NCBI GenBank assembly: GCA_046714215.1
Contig: JBKKBM010000027.1
Span: 1 to 13,430 of the forward strand
Origin: DATLCI01 sp046714215
Lineage (GTDB): Bacteria > Acidobacteriota > Terriglobia > Terriglobales > Acidobacteriaceae
Length of the DNA: 13,430 nt
Direction: 5' to 3'
Below the pieces are notes generated by a model. It did not search any database. It was not told the DNA's origin and saw only the letters and a list, made by a program, of their open reading frames with translations. Within the stretch, counting starts at the first letter, position 1. Every line of letters begins with the position of its first letter. Of this stretch, positions 1 through 6,404 are shown in pieces. The position numbers and the translations under genes are program-made.

Positions 1-244
1 GGTGAATCGTAGTCCAGATTACCCCCCAGGTCAAAGAAAGACCTTAGATTATTTCGCCCAATGCCAAATCCACTCCTTTCGTAATCAGTCAATTCGGTTA
101 CCTGGAACTTCGTCGCAAACATAGAACCTGCCCCTGCGAGGCGGAAAGTGCTCTCGGGTGCGGGCCCGAACCCCTCTAGTTACCTCCGTAATCTTGCTTC
201 CGCGTCTGACTATCCCTTATTCTGGTCGCGTAACACGGGATCTT
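1..244. other. Left-edge stretch with no secure gene; possible structured RNA
   Basis: This stretch has lower GC than the genes around it and no convincing coding signal. Two frames stay open to the left edge: a leftward frame from an ATG at 122-120 (40 codons, a weak AGG upstream) and a rightward frame ending in TAG at 122-124. Neither has the GC-rich third positions of the neighbours, and I recognise neither product. Paired segments are visible: TAGTC 10-14 with GACTA 208-212, AGATTAC 16-22 with GTAATCT 188-194, a hairpin 28-32/40-44, and a hairpin TCGGG 154-158 with CCCGA 165-169. A strong rightward terminator follows directly. Together these could mean a small RNA of about 200 nt or an mRNA leader, but such short pairings can arise by chance. 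The identity is open. Confidence 0.3.
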
Positions 245-290
245 AAAAGGGGCCGCTGATTCGGGGGGATCAGCGGCCCTTTTGTTTTTT
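245..290 (+). terminator. Strong rho-independent terminator, rightward
   Basis: The left arm at 245-260 and the right arm at 269-283 form an 11-bp GC-rich core (GGGCCGCTGAT with ATCAGCGGCCC), extended by AAAA/TTTT pairing with one extra G on the left. The loop is TCGGGGGG. The tract TTTTGTTTTTT follows on the right, so rightward transcripts should stop here. The leftward exit has only four T's, so any bidirectional activity is weaker. No secure rightward gene precedes it in the window. It may end a gene or small RNA upstream, or act as an attenuator in the hemE leader. Confidence 0.85.
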
Positions 291-322
291 GCCTCTATCC
301 CACTTCCGCCGCCCGTCCGCAA

Positions 323-365
323 AAGTGCTACATTCAGAAGTGCTCCTTTAAAAGTGCTCATTTAA
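323..365 (+). repeat. Three AAGTGCT-headed direct repeats upstream of hemE
   Basis: AAGTGCT occurs at 323-329, 338-344 and 352-358, at steps of 15 and 14 bases. The last two copies belong to 14-bp units (338-351 and 352-365) that differ at one base, AAGTGCTCCTTTAA against AAGTGCTCATTTAA. A further isolated AAGTGCT lies at 146-152, upstream of the terminator. The array ends 10 bases before the hemE start, where a promoter or operator would be expected. It could be a regulator-binding array or a slippage product. The sequence alone does not decide. Confidence 0.7.
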
Positions 366-375
366 AACCAAGCCC

Positions 376-1437
376 GTGTCCGCTCCCGATTCCATATTTG
401 TCAAAGCTTGCCGCCGCCAGCCGGTGCCGCGCACGCCCATCTGGTTGATGCGCCAGGCCGGCCGCTATATGGCGGAGTATCGCCAGGTCCGCCAGCATCA
501 TTCGCTGGTGGAGATCTGCAAAAATCCTGACCTTGCCGCGGAAGTCACCATCACCGCCGCGGAAAAACTCGGCGTCGATGCTGCCATCATCTTTGCCGAC
601 CTTCTGCTTCCCCTCGAAGTGATGGGACTTCCTTTCCGCTTCGAAGCCGGCGAGGGCCCGGTCATCGAAAACCCTCTGCGCCACGCGAAAGATATCGACC
701 AACTCCGCACCGACCGCTCCGCCGACCTCGGCTACGTAGCCGAGTCCGTCCGCAAGGTCGTGCGCCACTTTGGCGACAAGCTTCCTGTCATCGGTTTCTG
801 CGGGGCGCCCTTTACCCTGGCCAGCTACATGATCGAAGGCGGAGGCTCGCGCAATTACGTCCACGCCAAGACGCTGATGCACAACCAGTCCGCCGCCTGG
901 GCGCTGCTGATGGAAAAACTTGTCAGTGTACTCGGCGACTACGCCTCTGCCCAGGTCCACGCCGGCGCCGACGCCCTCCAGGTCTTCGACAGTTGGGTAG
1001 GCTGCCTCAGCGTTGAGGATTACGTTGAGTACGCGTTGCCTTACACCACCAAACTCATCGCTCGACTCCAGTCCACCGGGGTGCCCATCATCTATTTCGG
1101 CACGGACACCGCCACGCTGCTACCGCACATGCAAAAAACGGGGGCCGACGTCATCGGCCTCGACTGGCGCACGCCGCTCGACCTCGGCTGGCAGACGCTC
1201 GGCCATCGCTGCGCCGTGCAAGGCAATCTCGACCCCGTGATGCTCTTCGCCGATCAGAAACTTATGCTGCACAGAAGTGAAGAGATTGTTCGACAGGCCG
1301 GCGGACATCCCGGCCACATCTTCAACCTGGGCCACGGCATCCTCCCCGAGACGCCCGTCGCGAATGTGCAGGCGCTGGTGCGCCACGTCCACGAATTCTC
1401 CGAACAATTTGCCGCGACGGATGCGGTCCGCAGATGA
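376..1437 (+). CDS. hemE: Uroporphyrinogen decarboxylase
   Basis: HemE is a cytosolic enzyme that removes the four acetate carboxyls of uroporphyrinogen III to give coproporphyrinogen III. The 353-residue protein is of normal family length. It shows the substrate-binding RQAGRY motif at residues 26-31, the conserved aspartate D75 in FAD-LLL that coordinates the tetrapyrrole, AGEGP at 91-95, and the glycine-rich GFCGAPFTLASYMIEGGGS at 140-158. The start is GTG at 376. The frame is closed just upstream by TAA at 349-351, so no earlier in-frame ATG exists. The Shine-Dalgarno sequence is poor. The stop overlaps the ATG of hemH (ATGA), so translation is probably coupled. It heads a hemE-hemH-hemG/hemY operon. 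Identification is firm. Confidence 0.96.
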   Translation: MSAPDSIFVKACRRQPVPRTPIWLMRQAGRYMAEYRQVRQHHSLVEICKNPDLAAEVTITAAEKLGVDAAIIFADLLLPLEVMGLPFRFEAGEGPVIENPLRHAKDIDQLRTDRSADLGYVAESVRKVVRHFGDKLPVIGFCGAPFTLASYMIEGGGSRNYVHAKTLMHNQSAAWALLMEKLVSVLGDYASAQVHAGADALQVFDSWVGCLSVEDYVEYALPYTTKLIARLQSTGVPIIYFGTDTATLLPHMQKTGADVIGLDWRTPLDLGWQTLGHRCAVQGNLDPVMLFADQKLMLHRSEEIVRQAGGHPGHIFNLGHGILPETPVANVQALVRHVHEFSEQFAATDAVRR

Positions 1438-2369
1438 AAACGCCCTCCACCGCCGTCCTGCTGCTTGCCCATGGCACCCCTGATTCTCCCGGTGATGTTC
1501 CCGCGTACATGCGCAACATCACCGGGGGTCGCACCATCCCCGGCGAAGTGATGAAGGAGGTCCAGCACCGCTACGAGCTCATCGGGCGCTCACCACTCAC
1601 GGCCATCACGCTGCGCCAGGCCGAAGCTCTCAGCGAAACTTTGCGGATGCCCGTTTACGCCGGCATGCGCAACTGGCATCCGTATATCGCCGACGTGGTC
1701 AAGCAGATGCTCGCCGATGGCGTTACTCACGCCATCGTGCTCTGCCTCGCGCCCCATAATTCACGCACCAGCGTGGGACTTTATCGCCGCGCGGTGGAGC
1801 AGGCCGCGGGCGACGCCCTCGAGATCGACTTCGTGGAGCAGTGGCACGACCAGCGGCGGCTGATCACCGCTTTTGCGGAGCGTCTCGCCGCCGCATTGCC
1901 CGGCCCGCGCACCCCCGTCATCTTCACCGCGCACAGCGTACCCTGCCGCACCATCTGCGCGGACGCATCGAGCGCCGGCGATCCCTATGGCAATCAAGCC
2001 AAGCAAACGGCCGCGCTCGTCGCCCGGGCTGCGGGTCTGCCTCACGGCGAATGGTTCTTTGCCTTCCAGAGTCAGGGCATGTCCGGAGGTCCATGGATCG
2101 GACCCACCGTCGAAGCTACGCTCGAAGCGCTGGCCGCTGACGGACACACCCGCGTCCTTATCCAGCCCGTCGGCTTCGTCTGCGATCACGTTGAAGTGCT
2201 CTACGACATCGACATAGCCTTCAAGCAGCATGCTGCCGTCCGCGGCATGCAACTACTCCGCACCGAATCGCTCAACGATTCGCCTACTTTCATCGACGCG
2301 GTGGCCGAGGTCGCGAATGCCCGCCTGGCGGCCCGCGCGCACTCCAACGTCCGTTCCAACGTGTTATGA
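1434..2369 (+). CDS. hemH: Ferrochelatase (proto- or coproporphyrin type)
   Basis: HemH inserts ferrous iron into a porphyrin near the end of haem synthesis. The 311-residue protein has the N-terminal LLLAHGTPDSP segment, RYELIGRSPL at 46-55, and FTAHSVP at 164-170, in which H167 is the expected metal-binding histidine. FQSQGMSGGPWIGP lies at 211-224, and PVGFVCDHVEVLYD at 245-258 carries the catalytic-site glutamate E254. It is about the size of the Bacillus enzyme and has no C-terminal extension or Fe-S cysteine tail. The ATG overlaps the hemE stop and its own TGA overlaps the next ATG, which suggests tight co-translation. The sequence does not tell whether the substrate is protoporphyrin IX (classical route) or coproporphyrin III (CpfC-type route). 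Confidence 0.94.
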   Translation: MKTPSTAVLLLAHGTPDSPGDVPAYMRNITGGRTIPGEVMKEVQHRYELIGRSPLTAITLRQAEALSETLRMPVYAGMRNWHPYIADVVKQMLADGVTHAIVLCLAPHNSRTSVGLYRRAVEQAAGDALEIDFVEQWHDQRRLITAFAERLAAALPGPRTPVIFTAHSVPCRTICADASSAGDPYGNQAKQTAALVARAAGLPHGEWFFAFQSQGMSGGPWIGPTVEATLEALAADGHTRVLIQPVGFVCDHVEVLYDIDIAFKQHAAVRGMQLLRTESLNDSPTFIDAVAEVANARLAARAHSNVRSNVL

Positions 2370-3712
2370 AACGTATCGCCATCATCGGCGGAGGCATCGC
2401 CGGACTCAGCGCCGCTTACTATCTGCACCGGGCCGGAACAGATTTCACTCTCTTCGAGGCTGCGTCGCGCTTAGGCGGCGTCATCAATTCCGAGCGCACA
2501 CCCGAAGGGTTCCTCATCGAGGCGGGCCCTGACTCATTCCTCACCGCCAAGCCGTGGGCCGCGGATCTCGCCCGCGAAGTCGGCCTGGGCGCCGACCTTA
2601 TCCCCTCCAACGACGCGCCACGCAAAACCTATATCCTGCGCAATGGAAAACTCATTCCGGTACCCGAGGGCATGCAGCTCATGGTGCCCACGCGCTCGTG
2701 GCCCGTCATCACTTCGCCGCTGTTTTCTTTCGTGACGAAGTTGCGCATGGCCCGCGAATTTCTTTGGCCGCCTGCGCCCTTGGCCGAAGGTGCCGACGAA
2801 TCCGTCGCTCAGTTTGTCGCGCGGCATTTCGGAACGGAAGTGGTGGAACGTCTTGCCGATCCGCTGCTTGCCGGCGTCTATGGCGGAGACTCCAGCCGCT
2901 TGAGCGCCCGCGCCGTGCTCCCACAGATGGTCGCGTCAGAGGCAAAACATCGCAGCCTGGTGCGCGGCGCATTGCGTGCTCGCGCATCCACCGGCGCCGC
3001 GCCTCAGCCCATCTTTACTTCGCTGCGCCACGGCATGGGACAGCTAGTAGACGCCGTCGTCGCCAAACTTCCCGCCGATCGGCTTCGCCTGAACGCACCC
3101 GCGGCGGGGCTGATAAAAACGGCCACAGGTTGGAAGCTGGGCAACGACAATTTCACTGATGTTGCCCTCGCGCTGCCCGCGCCCGCAGCGGCCGCGCTGC
3201 TTTGGCCACTGGATCCCGCACTCAGCGCGCTGCTTGGCAAGATCAATTACACCTCGTGCATCACTGTGGCCCTGGGGTTTGATGCACTGACTTTGCCCCC
3301 CGGCTTCGGCTTCCTGGTACCTCGCGCTGAAGGCAAGCGCATGATCGCGTGTACTTTCGTTCACCGCAAATTCGATGATCGCGCGGCGCCAACGCACGCT
3401 CTGCTACGCGCTTTTCTCACCTCCGGACTCGAAGAGAGCGATGCGGCCATCCTCGAGATCGTCCGCGACGAACTTAGCGCCATCCTCAAACTCATTGCCA
3501 CGCCCACGATCACGCGCATCCGCCGCTGGCGCGCCGCCATGCCGCAATATGATATCGGACACCTCGACCGCATCGCGCAGGTCGAGCAGCGCTCCGCTCA
3601 ACTTGCCGGATTGCATCTGATCGGGAACGCTTACCGCGGTGTGGGCGTGCCCGACTGCGTGCGCAGCGGCCAACTCGCCGCGGAAAGAATCAGGGGCAGC
3701 GCTATGAGCTAG
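2366..3712 (+). CDS. hemG/hemY: Oxygen-dependent proto-/coproporphyrinogen oxidase (FAD)
   Basis: This FAD enzyme takes six electrons from a porphyrinogen to make the porphyrin, either protoporphyrinogen IX or, in the coproporphyrin route, coproporphyrinogen III. The 448-residue protein opens with a dinucleotide-binding fold: GGGIAGLSAAYYL at 8-20, E31 for the ribose, then RLGGVI at 35-40 and GPDSFL at 54-59. The C-terminal FAD-contact motif IGNAYRGVGVPDCV lies at 419-432. It is the HemY-type flavin oxidase, not the menaquinone-linked HemG of E. coli. Its ATG overlaps the hemH TGA. The last 11 bases overlap the end of the convergent protease gene, leaving no room for an intrinsic terminator. 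The gene order matches Bacillus hemE-hemH-hemY. Confidence 0.94.
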   Translation: MKRIAIIGGGIAGLSAAYYLHRAGTDFTLFEAASRLGGVINSERTPEGFLIEAGPDSFLTAKPWAADLAREVGLGADLIPSNDAPRKTYILRNGKLIPVPEGMQLMVPTRSWPVITSPLFSFVTKLRMAREFLWPPAPLAEGADESVAQFVARHFGTEVVERLADPLLAGVYGGDSSRLSARAVLPQMVASEAKHRSLVRGALRARASTGAAPQPIFTSLRHGMGQLVDAVVAKLPADRLRLNAPAAGLIKTATGWKLGNDNFTDVALALPAPAAAALLWPLDPALSALLGKINYTSCITVALGFDALTLPPGFGFLVPRAEGKRMIACTFVHRKFDDRAAPTHALLRAFLTSGLEESDAAILEIVRDELSAILKLIATPTITRIRRWRAAMPQYDIGHLDRIAQVEQRSAQLAGLHLIGNAYRGVGVPDCVRSGQLAAERIRGSAMS

Positions 3713-4850
3713 CCGCGAACCGCTCCGCCGCCGCTACCCGCTTCGAGATCGGCGGATGCGAATGGAAGAGGACCTCCACCAGCCGAGAAGGATTCCGCTC
3801 CGCCAGGTTCTGGTCGCTGAGCTTGTTCATCGCGGAGATGAACGGCCCCACGCTGGGAACCGCCTTCCAGCAATAGTGGTCGGCCTCCCACTCGTTGTGC
3901 CGCGAGTACGCATTCAGCGCCGGCAGCAGCAGCAGCGACAACACGCTCGACACCAGCACCAATAGCGGTAGATTGGCGAAGTCGTGCAACTCCGGATACA
4001 TGCGCAGCGTGCTCACTGCATAGCTGAGCACCCAACTCGCCGCCCAGAAGCCCACCAACGTGATCGCCACCTGCACCGCGATGCTCTTCAGGATGTGCCC
4101 GTGGACGTGGTGTCCCAGTTCGTGGGCCAACACCGCTTCAATCTCGTCGTCGGTATAGTTCTCGAGCAAGGTGTCAGAGAGGATGATGCGCCGGGTGTTG
4201 CCCAGCCCCGTCAGCGCGGCGTTGGCCTTTTTACTTTTCTCGGAAAGCTTCCATTCATACACGCCGCGCACCCGCGCTCCGGCCTTTTCGCCCAGCCGCA
4301 CCAGCCGCTGCTTCAGCTCTTCATTTTCTAAAGGCACGAATTTGTAAAAGAGTGGGAACAACAACACCGGCGCGATCTGCGCGAAGAAGATGAAGAGCAC
4401 GATGAACGCGACCCAGGCAATCAGCCACCACATCTGCGGCGCCTGCCGGATGATGAAATAGATCAACTCCGCCAGTATCCCGCCGATCACGATGCCCAGC
4501 AACCAACCTTTGGCCTCATCCATCAGCCAGGACGAGAATGTCTGATTGGAAAGATGGTAACGGTGCTCCAGCCGAAAGCTGTAGTAGTCGAGCCCGATGC
4601 CGACAAGTTTGGTGATGGTCGCTAGCGCCACTACAAAAAAGAAAAGCGCCAGCCCGTAGTTCTCGCGCGCCGCTTTCCACGCCAGGTCTCGCAGGCTTGC
4701 AGACCACGGCGTCAGCACCAATACCAGCAGCGCGATGAATCCGATTGCCGCATCCGCCACGCCGATAAAACGGCGCTGGCGGTTATAGGCACGTGCCTCG
4801 GCTGTGTCCGGGGGCTGCGACGAACTGCCAGGTCCGGAGGGGAGGGTCAT
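3702..4850 (-). CDS. M48 family membrane metalloprotease (Ste24/CAAX-protease-like)
   Basis: This is a 382-residue integral-membrane zinc protease. The N-terminal half resembles the CAAX-protease N-terminal domain with hydrophobic spans at about 33-50, 67-87, 115-135 and 142-166. The M48 domain carries HELGHH at 243-248 (E244 catalytic, H243 and H247 zinc ligands) and the third ligand E322 in NEWEADHY. Two more hydrophobic spans lie near 258-280 and 292-310. Family knowledge suggests membrane-protein quality control. True CAAX prenyl processing is not expected in most bacteria. The ATG at 4850 is followed by a polar, Pro/Ser-rich lead, and no good ribosome site is visible. It lies 39 bases downstream of the phosphohexomutase gene and may be co-transcribed with it. 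Its end overlaps hemG/hemY by 11 bases. Confidence 0.92.
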   Translation of the reverse strand: MTLPSGPGSSSQPPDTAEARAYNRQRRFIGVADAAIGFIALLVLVLTPWSASLRDLAWKAARENYGLALFFFVVALATITKLVGIGLDYYSFRLEHRYHLSNQTFSSWLMDEAKGWLLGIVIGGILAELIYFIIRQAPQMWWLIAWVAFIVLFIFFAQIAPVLLFPLFYKFVPLENEELKQRLVRLGEKAGARVRGVYEWKLSEKSKKANAALTGLGNTRRIILSDTLLENYTDDEIEAVLAHELGHHVHGHILKSIAVQVAITLVGFWAASWVLSYAVSTLRMYPELHDFANLPLLVLVSSVLSLLLLPALNAYSRHNEWEADHYCWKAVPSVGPFISAMNKLSDQNLAERNPSRLVEVLFHSHPPISKRVAAAERFAASS

Positions 4851-4868
4851 CGCGGCTAGTTTAACTCA

Positions 4869-4892
4869 GCCGTTGCGCTAGCCGTTGCGCTA
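4869..4892. repeat. Perfect 12-bp tandem duplication at the end of the phosphohexomutase gene
   Basis: GCCGTTGCGCTA occurs twice back to back (4869-4880 and 4881-4892). The second copy contains the stop codon of the leftward phosphohexomutase gene (CTA at 4890-4892, read TAG on the minus strand), so the duplicated copy sits just after the stop. It looks like a recent slippage or duplication event with no effect on the protein. Confidence 0.85.
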
Positions 4893-6323
4893 AACCTTGG
4901 CAGGCACCGGCTTCTCCTGCACAAACGCCTCAGCCGCCGTCAGGACCTGCTTCACCACCTCAGGCGAGGCAGCCTCGGAATACACGCGCAGCAGCGGCTC
5001 CGTGCCCGACGCGCGCAGCAACAGCCACGCTTCCGCGTCTTCTTTCCGCGTCGGCGTCTCCAGGAAAAACTTCACACCATCTTTTTCTTCTTTGCGCAGC
5101 ACTTTGTACGGTCCGATGTGGTCAAGCCCCGCGCTCGCGCGCCGAATGGCGGACTCTTTGATGTCGTTCGCAATGTGCATGTCCAGCCGCGCGTAATGAT
5201 GTTGGCCATATTCCTTTTGCAGGTCCGCCACCAGTTCACCCAGCGGCTTGCCTTCATCCGCCATCACGTTCGCCACCAGCAAACAGTTGAGGATGCCATC
5301 CCGCTCGGGCAAGTGCCGGGTGATGCCGATGCCCCCCGACTCTTCGCCCCCGATCAGCACTTCGCGCTCCAGCATCACGTCGCAGGTGTACTTGAAGCCG
5401 ATGGACGTCTCCACCAGCTCGCGCCCATACTTTGCCGCAATGCGGTCCAGCATCTTCGTGGTATTGAACGCGCGCACCACGCAGCCTGGCCACTTTTTCC
5501 GCTCCAGCAGCCAACGCAGGATCACGGAATAGACTTTGTGGGAATCGACGAAGTTGCCGTTCTCATCCACCGCGCCCACCCGGTCGGCGTCACCATCGGT
5601 GACCAGCCCGGCGTGGCAGCCTTCCGCCACTACGATGTCCTGCAGCGCCTGCACGTGGGGCAGGATGGGCTCCGGATTGATCCCCGGGAACAGCGGATTC
5701 ACGTCCCCGCGGATCTCCACGTACTTGATGCCCTTCTCTCGAAAGATACCCGCCAGCACGCCGCGCCCGGAGCCATGCATGCAGTCAATGGCAAACTTGA
5801 AATTCGCCTTCGCGATCTTGTCCAGGTCGACGAACTTGGTGATGGCCGCGACGTAGTCGGCCTTCAAGTCGACCGTCGTCACCTTCGCCTGCTGCTTCGG
5901 CGGCGTGGTGCCCGAGTACAACTCGGTCTCAATTCCTTTGATGATCGAAGGTTTGGCGGATCCGCCGTAGTAAGCCTTGTACTTCACTCCATTCCAACTC
6001 CACGGATTATGACTTGACGTGATGACCACGCCACCCGTGGCACCCATGTGCTTCACGGCGTAGGAAACCGCCGGCGTCGGCGTGTAATCGTTGCCCAGCG
6101 TGACGTTGATGCCGTGCGCGGCGATCGTCTCCGCCGTGATCTCGGCAAAACGGCGCGATCCGAAGCGCGTGTCATAGCCGATGATCACACCCTTTTCCGG
6201 ATGCTCGTTCCGGATGATGTGCGCCGCGATCGCCGTCGCTACCAGGCGCACATTCTCAAACGTGAAATCATCCGCAATGATCCCCCGCCAACCGTCGGTG
6301 CCAAACTTGATATCCGTGACCAT
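4890..6323 (-). CDS. Alpha-D-phosphohexomutase (phosphomannomutase/phosphoglucomutase)
   Basis: The enzyme interconverts hexose-6-phosphate and hexose-1-phosphate in the cytosol. The 477 residues give the four-domain family layout. TDGWRG lies at 9-14. The phosphoserine loop TSSHNP is at 102-107, with S104 the likely phosphorylated residue. The Mg2+ loop DGDADR is at 243-248, the sugar-specificity loop GGEESGG at 325-331, and the phosphate-binding loop RASGTEP at 437-443. GEESGG-type loops occur in enzymes acting on glucose, mannose or both. Lying just downstream of manA and manC, it most likely supplies mannose-1-phosphate, but a glucose role cannot be excluded. The start is ATG at 6323, with no clear Shine-Dalgarno sequence. 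The upstream gap is filled with heptamer repeats. Confidence 0.94.
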   Translation of the reverse strand: MVTDIKFGTDGWRGIIADDFTFENVRLVATAIAAHIIRNEHPEKGVIIGYDTRFGSRRFAEITAETIAAHGINVTLGNDYTPTPAVSYAVKHMGATGGVVITSSHNPWSWNGVKYKAYYGGSAKPSIIKGIETELYSGTTPPKQQAKVTTVDLKADYVAAITKFVDLDKIAKANFKFAIDCMHGSGRGVLAGIFREKGIKYVEIRGDVNPLFPGINPEPILPHVQALQDIVVAEGCHAGLVTDGDADRVGAVDENGNFVDSHKVYSVILRWLLERKKWPGCVVRAFNTTKMLDRIAAKYGRELVETSIGFKYTCDVMLEREVLIGGEESGGIGITRHLPERDGILNCLLVANVMADEGKPLGELVADLQKEYGQHHYARLDMHIANDIKESAIRRASAGLDHIGPYKVLRKEEKDGVKFFLETPTRKEDAEAWLLLRASGTEPLLRVYSEAASPEVVKQVLTAAEAFVQEKPVPAKV

Positions 6324-6329
6324 GTAGAG

Positions 6330-6358
6330 CCGTTTCTGGTTTCCTGTTTCCCGTTTTC
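6330..6358. repeat. Heptamer array 1, NNGTTTC x4
   Basis: Consecutive units on the plus strand are CCGTTTC (6330-6336), TGGTTTC (6337-6343), CTGTTTC (6344-6350) and CCGTTTTC (6351-6358, one base longer). Read in the direction of the flanking genes, the units are GAAACNN. The array sits immediately upstream of the phosphohexomutase start. It is non-coding and directly abuts a second, different heptamer array. Confidence 0.8.
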
Positions 6359-6359
6359 T

Positions 6360-6401
6360 AACTGCTTGCGGCCGAATGCAGAGTGCTGACTGCCGAGCGC
6401 T
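6360..6401. repeat. Heptamer array 2, degenerate GANTGCT x4-6
   Basis: In strict 7-base register the units are AACTGCT (6360), TGCGGCC (6367), GAATGCA (6374), GAGTGCT (6381), GACTGCC (6388) and GAGCGCT (6395). The last four fit GANTGCT with at most two changes each. The first fits loosely and the second poorly. It starts two bases after array 1 and ends three bases before the manC stop codon. Together the two arrays fill nearly all of the manC-phosphohexomutase gap. Confidence 0.7.
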
Positions 6402-6404
6402 GCC

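Noticed and set aside
194..222. Possible promoter TTGCTT-17-TTATTC before the first terminator
   Set aside because: Both hexamers match the consensus poorly, so it is no better than chance.
176..361. Leftward 61-codon frame between the left edge and hemE
   Set aside because: It runs straight through the terminator stem and the AAGTGCT repeats, and its product has no recognisable feature.
358..960. Leftward 200-codon frame opposite hemE
   Set aside because: It is the mirror of a firmly identified gene in GC-rich DNA, and its product matches no family known to me.
5118..6017. Rightward 299-codon frame opposite the phosphohexomutase gene
   Set aside because: Despite its length it is antisense to a gene with all its catalytic motifs. 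Its His/Arg/Leu-rich product is typical of GC-rich shadows.
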